DNA from: Acidobacteriota bacterium
Lineage (GTDB): Bacteria > Acidobacteriota > Terriglobia > Terriglobales > Acidobacteriaceae
Direction of reading: 5' to 3'
DNA length: 5,229 nucleotides
Assembly (NCBI GenBank): GCA_021841795.1
Contig: JAKCDN010000232.1
Span: 1 to 5,229 of the forward strand
The position numbers and the translations under genes were made by a program. Positions 1-5,229 of this stretch are shown here, piece by piece (the stretch's first letter is position 1; every line of letters begins with the position of its first letter). The notes under the pieces are model-generated. The model was not told the DNA's origin, searched no databases, and saw only the letters and a list, made by a program, of their open reading frames with translations.

Positions 1-833
1 TCCTCGCCAACGGCGCCTGCATCCTCCAGGCAGCCCAGGCCGGCAACGGCAACTGGCTGCCCGCCGCGTCTGTCACTCAAACCTTTAACGTCGGTCCCGT
101 GAGTCCGTCCATCTCCAGCCTCGCGCCGGGCTTCGTCTCCTCGGGCGCAGCTCCCTTCACCCTCACGGTCAACGGATCGGGATTCGTTGCCACGTCCACC
201 ATCTACTGGGGCTCAACCCCGCTCACCACAACCTACGTCGGCGCAGCTCAGCTCACCGCCCAGGTTCCCGCGGCAGACGTTGCCTCCGCCGGCATCACCT
301 CTGTCACCGTGCAAACGCCCGCGGCTACCGCGGCCGCTTCCAATCCGCTCCAGTTTGAAGTCGATTCCGGAGGCGCCGGCGCCGACCCGTCGTTTGCCTC
401 CGTATCCGTCACCGTCCAGCCCGGCTCGGCCGCTACCTATCCCGTCAAGCTCTCCGCCTCGGCTTCCAATGTGAGCGTGCAGTGCCTCAATCTGCCCCCC
501 GGCGCTACCTGCTCTTATTCGAGCGCCACCAACTCGCTTACCATCGCCACCTCCGCGTCCACTCCTGCCGGCACGTATGTCATTACCGCCGTCTTCACCC
601 AGACCCTGACCACCAGCGCCGCCGGCCTCATCTTCCTGCCTGTCCTCTTGTTGCCCCTTGTCGCTGTCCGCCGCAAGTGGGCCGCGCGCGGCCTCTGGCT
701 CGCGGCTGTCCTCGCCGTCGCCGCCGGCGTCACCGTCATGGGCTGCGGAGGAACGTCAAAGTCCCAGACCCAGACCCAGACCCAGACCCAGACCGTCACC
801 AACTCGGGCTCCGTCACCCTGGTTGTGCAGTAG
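1..833 (+). CDS. C-terminal part of an Ig-like/TIG-domain surface protein with a terminal membrane hairpin (5' partial)
   Basis: The frame is open from position 3, so the gene starts upstream of the window; the GTG at 99 is an internal codon. Bases 3-95 encode the tail of an Ig-like repeat (ILQAAQAGNGNW...VTQTFNV). About 105-368 resemble an IPT/TIG fold (SISSLAPGF, LTVNGSGF, TVQTPAA). About 400-600 encode a further Ig-like domain with two Cys (VQCLNLPPGATCSY). Two hydrophobic segments follow at about 624-668 and 693-743, separated by the basic loop RRKWAAR. The second ends in VMGCGG, then a (Gln-Thr)5 run, and the protein ends with a beta-strand-like SGSVTLVVQ. The Ala/Thr/Ser/Val-rich composition suits a secreted or envelope-anchored protein, probably adhesive or structural; its ligand is unknown. 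The hydrophobic hairpin with a GCGG motif near the C terminus is, from memory, common in acidobacterial Ig-like or NHL-repeat proteins. No catalytic domain is visible in this part. The reading frame is firm; the domain names are moderately sure. Confidence 0.85.
   Translation, partial: LANGACILQAAQAGNGNWLPAASVTQTFNVGPVSPSISSLAPGFVSSGAAPFTLTVNGSGFVATSTIYWGSTPLTTTYVGAAQLTAQVPAADVASAGITSVTVQTPAATAAASNPLQFEVDSGGAGADPSFASVSVTVQPGSAATYPVKLSASASNVSVQCLNLPPGATCSYSSATNSLTIATSASTPAGTYVITAVFTQTLTTSAAGLIFLPVLLLPLVAVRRKWAARGLWLAAVLAVAAGVTVMGCGGTSKSQTQTQTQTQTVTNSGSVTLVVQ
765..794 (+). repeat. Tandem hexamer (CAGACC)x5 encoding (Gln-Thr)5
   Basis: Five perfect head-to-tail copies of CAGACC lie in frame in the Ig-like protein, just after the GCGG motif. 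Each copy adds one Gln-Thr pair, so copy-number change by slipped-strand pairing would alter linker length by two residues without a frameshift. It probably serves as a flexible spacer between the membrane segment and the last beta-strand. Confidence 0.95.
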
Positions 834-850
834 TTGCTTCTCTCGTGGCA

Positions 851-906
851 TCGCTTTCCATGGGGCCGGCGCATCTGCTTGGATCGCCGGCCCCATGGTC
901 GCTTTC
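851..906. repeat. Direct repeat TCGCTTTC flanking the inverted repeat
   Basis: TCGCTTTC occurs at 851-858 and again at 899-906, exactly bracketing the 858-898 palindrome; the last C of the first copy is also the first base of the left arm. The palindrome therefore lies between two 7-bp copies of TCGCTTT. The layout resembles a target-site duplication around a very small palindromic insertion, but chance is not excluded. Confidence 0.6.
858..898. terminator. Perfect 14-bp inverted repeat between convergent genes; possible bidirectional terminator
   Basis: The left arm CCATGGGGCCGGCG (858-871) is the exact reverse complement of the right arm CGCCGGCCCCATGG (885-898). The 13-base loop can add an ATC/GAT pairing past a one-base bulge, leaving a 6-base loop. 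It sits 24 bases after the stop of the Ig-like gene and 31 bases before the stop of the minus-strand lipoprotein, which suits a shared terminator. Neither side has a clean T run: TCGCTTTC follows on the plus strand, and the minus strand continues with AAAGCGA. It is therefore not a textbook intrinsic terminator and may instead protect 3' ends or be a dispersed palindromic element. Confidence 0.6.
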
Positions 907-929
907 ATCTCAGTGCTGTTCCCGTTCCC

Positions 930-1376
930 TCAGCGGAGTCCGCCCGGCCGTCCGCGGCCAACAAATCCGCCCACGTGCTCCATGCTGCCATTGTGGTTGG
1001 CGATTCCCACATGCCCCATCCCATTCCGCGCCTCATTCGCCTGGAAGCCATGGAACGCCCGCTCGCCCCGTCCCGGCAGCGGACCGTTGTACCCGCCGCG
1101 CGGATCCCAGCGGTTGTCCACATGCCCGTAGAATCCATCGGGTCCGTGGAACCACGGCCCCGCGCCCATGAACATCCCGTTGGAAAACCAGTCGGTGCCG
1201 TAGTAGCCGTAGGGCGCGCAGTTGTACGGTGAATAGTCGAAATACCCATAAGGGCAATCGGGCTCCGGCCCAGCTCCCACGCCCAGGCCCACTCCAATCG
1301 GACCCGGCATGTTGTAACACCCGCTCAGGAAAAATCCCAGCAGACTGAGCCATCCAACCCACTTGATTTGGCGCAT
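930..1376 (-). CDS. Small Gly/Tyr/His-rich lipoprotein of unknown function
   Basis: This 148-residue protein begins with a lipoprotein signal: basic start MRQIK, hydrophobic core, and lipobox LSGC with Cys20 as the predicted lipidated residue. The ATG at 1376 is chosen because GGAGG (complement of 1383-1387) lies 6 bases upstream and because it places the signal peptide at the N terminus; the frame stays open further upstream without a signal. The mature part has a Gly/Pro linker (about 24-39). A Tyr-rich stretch with two Cys follows (41 and 53), where CPYGY and CAPYGYYG look like an internal duplication. Next come an aromatic block (DWFSNGMFMGAGPWFHGP, about 62-79), a conserved-looking HVDNRWDPRGGYNGPLP (85-101), and a Gly/His/Arg-rich tail. 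I recall similar PYGYY...GAGPWFHG...H-x-D/N-N-R/H-x-D-P-R proteins annotated as hypothetical in Acidobacteriota and Proteobacteria. No enzymatic motif is seen; an envelope or structural role is a guess. Confidence 0.85.
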   Translation of the reverse strand: MRQIKWVGWLSLLGFFLSGCYNMPGPIGVGLGVGAGPEPDCPYGYFDYSPYNCAPYGYYGTDWFSNGMFMGAGPWFHGPDGFYGHVDNRWDPRGGYNGPLPGRGERAFHGFQANEARNGMGHVGIANHNGSMEHVGGFVGRGRPGGLR

Positions 1377-1555
1377 CCATAACCTCCGCAATGACAATTT
1401 GTGCTGGATATATAGATGCGGGTTCTCGCCGCGCTGTCCCCGGCTCCCGGCCCATTTTTTCCCCGCGCGCCACCGCGCCTCCTCCCGCGCTCCCGCGGCT
1501 GCGGCATCGGGATCATCCGTGTCCGCGCATGATAGAAAAGTGTGTGGCCGATTCC
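1377..1555. promoter_or_regulatory. Divergent intergenic region between the lipoprotein and GH2 genes
   Basis: This stretch separates two divergently transcribed genes, so it should hold both promoters. The only A/T-rich box is ATATATA at 1408-1414. On the minus strand it reads TATATAT and could be the -10 box of the lipoprotein gene, giving a leader of roughly 25 bases. A possible but weak -35 partner is GGGACA (complement of 1435-1440), 18 to 20 bases away depending on the -10 register. For the GH2 gene I see no convincing -10/-35 pair and no strong ribosome binding site. The rest is C-rich with a T6 run at 1455-1460. Confidence 0.4.
1383..1387 (-). promoter_or_regulatory. Ribosome binding site of the small lipoprotein
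   Basis: CCTCC on the plus strand reads GGAGG on the minus strand, 6 bases before the ATG at 1376. It decides the start over the out-of-frame ATG at 1380, which would be only 2 bases away. Confidence 0.8.
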
Positions 1556-3979
1556 ATGTCGAATAAAAGCCTCCAAACCCGCATCTCGCGCAGAAAATTC
1601 GTGCAGAGCTGTTCTGCTGCCGCTGCGCTTGTCCCCGTCGCGTCCCGTCTTGGCTGGGCCGTTCCACGGTCCGTCGCGCCGCAGCCCGATCTGCCGGCGG
1701 CCTCCGTTCTCGGCCTCAACGGCGACTGGCGCTTCGCCCGCGGCGTCACTGCGGCCGCGCTCGATCCCGCATTCGACGACAAGGCCTTTGCCTCGGCCGT
1801 GCTCCCGCACACCGTTGCCGATCTCTCCTGGCGCAACTGGTCCCCTGCGGACTGGGACGATCTCTTCGTCTACCGCCGGCGCTTTCAGGTGCCCTCTGCC
1901 TGGACCGGCATGCGGCTCTTCCTCCACTTTGACCGCGTCATGGCCGCCGCAACTCCCGCGGTCAACGGCAACAGCCTCCAGCCCCACGCCGGCGGCTTCC
2001 TGCCCTTCGACCGCGAGATTACCTCCATCGTCCACGGCCGGGAAAACCTCCTTGCCGTCGCCGTTGACTCCCGCTGGCTCAACGTTCCTCCCGCCGGCTC
2101 GCCGCGCGGGCCTGCCGCCGTTGACTATCTTCTCCCCGGCGGCATCACCGGCGCCGTCCAGTTGCGCGCGCTGCCCCAGGCCTTCTTGCGCCACGTCTTT
2201 GCCCGGCCCGTCGATGTGCTCGATCCCTCCCGCCGCGTCGACGTCGTCTGCCGCGTCGATGCCGCGCCCCATCTGTCCGGGCAGTTGCGCATCGCCGCCG
2301 AACTGCTCGATGGCCTCCAGGTCGTCGCCCGCGCCACGGCCCCCGCGCCGTTGAACCTCTCCGGCCCGGATGTTCGCCTCACCCTCGCAAACCTGGGCAA
2401 CGTGCAGCTCTGGGACCCGGACCATCCGCGCCTCTACACCGTCGCCGTCACCCTCTATCTCGGCGATCGCGCCATCCATCGCTCCTCTGTCCGCATCGGC
2501 TTTCGTGAGGCGCGCTTCGCCGTCGATGGCTTCTTCCTCAACGGCCGCCGCACCCGCCTCTTCGGCCTCAATCGCCACGAGCTCTTCCCCTATCTCGGCT
2601 TTGCCGCCGCGCCGCGCCTGCTCCGCCGCGACGCCGAGATCCTCCGCCGCCAGTTCAACTGCAACATCGTCCGCTGCTCCCACTATCCCCAATCCGAGGC
2701 CTTCCTCCACGCCTGCGACGAGCTCGGGCTCATGGTCTGGCAGGAGCCGCCGGGATGGCAGTACATCGGCGACGAGTCCTGGCAGGATCTCGCCCTCCGC
2801 GACGTCGAAGCCATGATCCTCCGCGACCGCAACCATCCCGCCATCGTCATCTGGGGCGTCCGCATCAACGAGTCGCGCAACGATCCCGCCTTCTATCGCC
2901 GCACCCGCCAGCTCGCCAAATCCCTCGACGACTCGCGCCCTACCTCCGGCACCATGACGCCCGACTCCAGAAAAAACTGGCGGGAGCAGTGGCATCAGGA
3001 TGTCTTCGCCTTCGACGATTACCACTCCGCGCCCGACCGTACCGTCGGCATCCTCGATCCCGTCCCCGGCTATCCCTATCTCATCGCTGAAACCGTCGGG
3101 CAGTTCGACTACGCTACCGGCAGGCGCTTCGACATGACCTATCGCAGGGCCGGCGACATCGTACAGCAGACCAGCCAGGCGCTCTACCATGCGCAGGCCC
3201 ACGACCGCGCCGCCGCCCATCCCCGCATCGCCGGAACCATCGCCTGGTGCGCCTTCGACTATGCCAGCCTCATGAACGCCTGGCAGGCCGTCAAGTGCCC
3301 TGGCGTTGCCGACTCGTTTCGCATTCCCAAACTTGGCGCGGCCTTTTATCTCGCCCAGGCCGATCCCGCCGTCAAGCCCGTCATCGAGCCGGACTTCTAC
3401 TGGGACTTCGGACCCCAGACCCCGCAGGGCCCCGGCCGGCACGCCGCCATCTTCTCCAACTGTGAGCGCCTCGAGCTCTTTCTCGATGGCAGTCTCTATC
3501 TGAAGCTCGTTCCCGATCGCGCCGGCTTCCCCAACCTGCAATTCCCGCCCTTCTTCGCCGATCTCGCGATGGACGGAGCCGCTCATCCCGAGTTGCGCAT
3601 CGATGGCTACATCGGCAACGCCCGCGTGCTCTCGCGCTCGTTCTCGTCCGATCCCGCTCGCGATCGCTTCTGGCTTCATGCCGATGACGCCGAGCTCGCA
3701 GGCGATGGCTCCGACACCACCCGCCTTGCCTTCGCCGTCGTTGACCGCTTCGGCGCCCAGCGCGCCTTTGCCGGCGGTCAGGTCTCCATCGGCATTCAGG
3801 GGCCGGCCGTCGTCGTCGGCGACAACCCTTTTGACCTCGCTCCCAATGGCGGCGCGGGCGCCGTCTACATCAAAGCCGTTCCCGGCCGCGCCGGCGTCGC
3901 CCGCATCGCCGCGCGTCATTCCGCTCTCGGCGAGCAATCCCTCGCCATTCGTGTCACCGCTCCGCCGTCCGAAGCCTGA
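1556..3979 (+). CDS. Tat-exported glycoside hydrolase family 2 protein (beta-galactosidase-like)
   Basis: This 807-residue enzyme is predicted to hydrolyse terminal beta-linked sugars after folded export. A Tat signal opens it: SRRKFV (Arg12-Arg13), then an Ala-rich core to about residue 35. The GH2 domains follow in order: sugar-binding jelly roll (about 50-205, starting LNGDWRF), Ig-like domain (about 205-320, ending HPRLYTV...IGFREARF), and TIM barrel (about 323-595). The barrel holds LFGLNRHE, NIVRCSHYP and NHPAIVIWGVRINES. Glu439 in that last motif is the expected acid/base. Glu512 in LIAETVGQF is the expected nucleophile, 73 residues on (76 in E. coli LacZ). FDY...FRIPK closes the barrel. 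The C terminus carries a beta domain (NCERLELFLDG) and a GH2-C5-like Ig domain (about 704-807). An in-frame ATG at 1529 would add 9 residues; neither start has a clear ribosome site, and 1556 gives the more usual Tat spacing. The exact substrate (galactoside, mannoside, glucuronide or arabinoside) cannot be settled; the RINES form of the motif recalls beta-galactosidase-annotated exported members. Confidence 0.93.
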   Translation: MSNKSLQTRISRRKFVQSCSAAAALVPVASRLGWAVPRSVAPQPDLPAASVLGLNGDWRFARGVTAAALDPAFDDKAFASAVLPHTVADLSWRNWSPADWDDLFVYRRRFQVPSAWTGMRLFLHFDRVMAAATPAVNGNSLQPHAGGFLPFDREITSIVHGRENLLAVAVDSRWLNVPPAGSPRGPAAVDYLLPGGITGAVQLRALPQAFLRHVFARPVDVLDPSRRVDVVCRVDAAPHLSGQLRIAAELLDGLQVVARATAPAPLNLSGPDVRLTLANLGNVQLWDPDHPRLYTVAVTLYLGDRAIHRSSVRIGFREARFAVDGFFLNGRRTRLFGLNRHELFPYLGFAAAPRLLRRDAEILRRQFNCNIVRCSHYPQSEAFLHACDELGLMVWQEPPGWQYIGDESWQDLALRDVEAMILRDRNHPAIVIWGVRINESRNDPAFYRRTRQLAKSLDDSRPTSGTMTPDSRKNWREQWHQDVFAFDDYHSAPDRTVGILDPVPGYPYLIAETVGQFDYATGRRFDMTYRRAGDIVQQTSQALYHAQAHDRAAAHPRIAGTIAWCAFDYASLMNAWQAVKCPGVADSFRIPKLGAAFYLAQADPAVKPVIEPDFYWDFGPQTPQGPGRHAAIFSNCERLELFLDGSLYLKLVPDRAGFPNLQFPPFFADLAMDGAAHPELRIDGYIGNARVLSRSFSSDPARDRFWLHADDAELAGDGSDTTRLAFAVVDRFGAQRAFAGGQVSIGIQGPAVVVGDNPFDLAPNGGAGAVYIKAVPGRAGVARIAARHSALGEQSLAIRVTAPPSEA

Positions 3980-4008
3980 CGCCGCTCCAGCCTCGCCACG
4001 CCCGGCGC
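3980..4008. other. Short tail-to-tail junction without visible terminator
   Basis: Only 29 C/G-rich bases separate the stop of the GH2 gene (TGA, 3977-3979) from the stop of the minus-strand GH76 gene (TAG, complement of 4009-4011). The best hairpin seen is a 4-bp CGCC/GGCG stem with no T run. Read-through and overlapping 3' ends of the two transcripts are therefore likely unless Rho acts here. Confidence 0.6.
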
Positions 4009-5118
4009 CTACTGCATCGCCGCCGCCGCAATCAGCGCATCCAGCGCCGAGGTCTGCCGTGTCCCGTCGCCGGAGTCGAACGGACCCTGCCACACCCCGC
4101 CAAACTCGCCGCCCGGTCCCTCGTCGTTGGTCACAATGCTCTTCGCGTTGCTCTCCGCAAACGCCTGGTAGCTGGGCTTCTGATCGAACACGTACAGCGC
4201 CATCAGGTTCCGCATAAAGATGCCTTTGAACTGCGGCACGTCCCCGCCTGAGACCTTGCCCGGCTCCGTCAGTACCCCGTTCTGGCCCAGCGTCGCAATG
4301 GCAGCATCCGCAATCGCCTCCGCCTGCGGCGCCAGCGTGGTATCGCCGTCCGCCCGGTAAAGCTCCACCAGGCCGCCCAGAATCGCGCCCTGGTTATACG
4401 TCCACGTCGTTCTTCCGTTGTTCGTGCACGCGCTCGGGTTCGATGAGTTCAACCCGTCGTTGATCAGGTTCTGCGCATTGATCATTCCCGAGTTCTTGAA
4501 CCACGTCCACTCCTGCTGCGCCCACTTCAGGTACGCCGCGCTCGCCGTTCCCGTCGTCCGGTTCGCCAGCTTGGCCGCGATCGCCAGAAACAGCTCGTTC
4601 GGGATCGCGTTCTTGTACGTGCGCGCCGTGCTCCACCACAGCCCGCCGCCGCAGGTCGAGTCCCAGCCTCCCGTCATCGCCGCAAAGATCGTCTCCGCCA
4701 TGCTCAGGTACTGTTCCTGCCCCGTCACGTCGTACGCGTCGATCCACGCCAGCGCCCACCAGCCGTCGTCGTCGTAGTACGTGTTCACAAAATTCGCCTG
4801 CGTCCTCTGCGCCGCGGTGAAGGTGTTCGCCAGCACGCTGTAATACGACGTGTCCCCGCTCACCTGCTCGTAATTGGCCAGCACCGTGATCGCGTTGGCT
4901 GCGTTCCACCATCCCGTAGGCGCCGCGTACAACCCCGTCGCCGGCTGGTACCACTTCTGCAGGGTCTCAATGCCCGCTCCGGCCTGTTGCGTGTAGCTCT
5001 CGCCTGCCGGGGTCGTGTTCCCCGTGTTCGCCGGCGGCATCGTCGCGCCGCCGCAGCCCGTCGAGCCCAGCAGCACGGCGCAGAATGTAAGCGCGGATAG
5101 GACGCGGCAATCTCTCAT
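4009..5118 (-). CDS. Glycoside hydrolase family 76 lipoprotein (alpha-1,6-mannanase type)
   Basis: GH76 enzymes are (alpha/alpha)6 barrels that cleave alpha-1,6-mannan backbones, as in fungal cell-wall mannan. This 369-residue protein is a complete single-domain member. Its signal peptide (1-21) ends GSTGC, giving Cys22 as the probable lipidated residue; Ser at -3 is less usual than Leu. A Pro/Thr/Gly linker follows (about 23-42). Family hallmarks appear in order: GWWNAANAI (69-77), YYDDDGWWALAW with the catalytic Asp pair within Asp116-Asp118 (the extra Asp makes the register ambiguous), CGGGLWWS (156-163), KNAIPNELF (169-177), TYNQGAILGGLVELY (240-254), QFKGIFMRNL (296-305) and WQGPFDSGD...QTSALDAL (343-362). 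It should sit in the inner or outer membrane facing the periplasm or exterior. The ATG at 5118 is chosen for its signal peptide; the purine-rich AGGAG (complement of 5135-5139) lies an unusually long 16 bases upstream. Its partner could be the convergent GH2 enzyme, but no operon links them. Alternative activity in the family: transglycosylation, as in fungal Dfg5/Dcw1. Confidence 0.95.
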   Translation of the reverse strand: MRDCRVLSALTFCAVLLGSTGCGGATMPPANTGNTTPAGESYTQQAGAGIETLQKWYQPATGLYAAPTGWWNAANAITVLANYEQVSGDTSYYSVLANTFTAAQRTQANFVNTYYDDDGWWALAWIDAYDVTGQEQYLSMAETIFAAMTGGWDSTCGGGLWWSTARTYKNAIPNELFLAIAAKLANRTTGTASAAYLKWAQQEWTWFKNSGMINAQNLINDGLNSSNPSACTNNGRTTWTYNQGAILGGLVELYRADGDTTLAPQAEAIADAAIATLGQNGVLTEPGKVSGGDVPQFKGIFMRNLMALYVFDQKPSYQAFAESNAKSIVTNDEGPGGEFGGVWQGPFDSGDGTRQTSALDALIAAAAMQ

Positions 5119-5229
5119 GGTTCTTTTCGGTGCTCTCCTCTTTGTTACTCGCCCCCAGGCCAGCCTGATTCTACTTTGCCCTGCGCGCAGTGTCTATTGC
5201 GCCTGCGCATCCTCTCTCTCCCTGCGGCC
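5119..5229. other. Upstream region of the GH76 gene
   Basis: Apart from the predicted promoter and the purine-rich GAGGAGAG stretch in the leader, I see no gene or repeat. Upstream of the promoter, 5211-5224 is a CT-rich run (GA-rich on the transcribed strand). The neighbouring gene beyond the window end is not visible. Confidence 0.5.
5168..5196 (-). promoter_or_regulatory. Sigma70-type promoter of the GH76 gene
   Basis: On the minus strand TAGACA (complement of 5191-5196, 5 of 6 matches to TTGACA) is followed by a 17-base spacer and TAGAAT (complement of 5168-5173, 5 of 6 matches to TATAAT). Transcription would begin near 5161, giving a leader of about 40 bases before the ATG at 5118. Spacing and position are both ideal, but it is a prediction from sequence only. 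Confidence 0.65.

Noticed and set aside
482..1171. Alternative-frame protein with Asp-Pro repeats over the (CAGACC)5 tract
   Set aside because: This is a shifted reading of the same hexamer repeat within the Ig-like gene; its Arg/Pro/His-rich translation is typical of out-of-frame G/C-rich DNA.
834..1232. Plus-strand open frames over the lipoprotein gene
   Set aside because: They lie antisense to a gene with a clear signal peptide and ribosome site, have no ribosome site of their own, and give translations of no recognisable character.
1440..1460. CCGG-CTC-CCGG followed by a T6 run, possible attenuator in the GH2 leader
   Set aside because: The stem is only 4 bp, and CCGG is self-complementary and common in such G/C-rich DNA; the T run is separated by CCCA. 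Too weak to call.
1391..1555. N-terminal extension of the GH2 gene to the ATG at 1391
   Set aside because: It would bury the Tat signal about 55 residues inside the protein and cover the divergent promoter region; the extension is Arg/Pro/Ala-rich with no motif. The start at 1529 is a possible alternative, 1391 is not.
1377..1667. Upstream extension of the lipoprotein frame on the minus strand to about 1667
   Set aside because: It would bury the lipoprotein signal and overlap the 5' end of the GH2 gene. The GGAGG site directly before 1376 settles the start.
1325..4093. Very long open frame (922 codons) on the minus strand, antisense to the GH2 gene
   Set aside because: It mirrors the GH2 coding frame. 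The strong G/C third-position bias of that gene removes stops from the antisense frame, and the translation is low-complexity Gly/Ala/Glu/Asp-rich with no recognisable domain, while the plus frame is a clear GH2 enzyme.
4394..4954. Further minus- and plus-strand frames inside the GH76 gene
   Set aside because: They are out-of-frame shadows of a gene in which the GH76 motifs appear in order over the full length.
1..5229. Search for CRISPR arrays, tRNAs, transposases, integrases, toxin-antitoxin or phage-defence genes
   Set aside because: No spaced direct repeats, cloverleaf-like segments or motifs of these families were seen; the window reads as ordinary envelope and glycan-related genes.

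Overview
The window looks like chromosomal DNA of an Acidobacteriota (Terriglobia-like) soil bacterium. This is an inference from protein style, not from a marker gene. It rests on strong G/C bias at third codon positions, an Ig-like surface protein ending in a hydrophobic hairpin and a 'GCGG' segment as many acidobacterial proteins do, a Gly/Tyr/His-rich lipoprotein of unknown function, and exported glycoside hydrolases. There are no tRNA, rRNA, CRISPR, integrase or transposase genes.

Layout: (1) positions 3-833 (+) hold the C-terminal part of an Ig/TIG-domain surface protein whose start lies outside the window. (2) Positions 834-929 are a convergent gap with a perfect 14-bp inverted repeat flanked by a short direct repeat. 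(3) Positions 930-1376 (-) encode a small lipoprotein. (4) Positions 1377-1555 are a divergent intergenic region. (5) Positions 1556-3979 (+) encode a Tat-exported glycoside hydrolase family 2 enzyme. (6) Positions 4009-5118 (-) encode a family GH76 (alpha-1,6-mannanase-type) lipoprotein, tail to tail with the GH2 gene across 29 bases. (7) Positions 5119-5229 carry the leader and a good sigma70-type promoter for the GH76 gene.

All four proteins appear to be exported: one by a Tat signal, two by lipoprotein signals, and one through a membrane hairpin (its N-terminal signal is not visible). The GH2 and GH76 enzymes could act on related extracellular or periplasmic glycans, such as fungal or microbial mannose- and galactose-containing polymers. 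They are on opposite strands, so they are not an operon, and the functional link is only inferred.

I found no convincing undescribed multi-gene system. The items most worth a second look are the inverted repeat with flanking direct repeats at 851-906, and the membrane hairpin with an internal lipobox-like motif placed before the last strand of the Ig-like protein.
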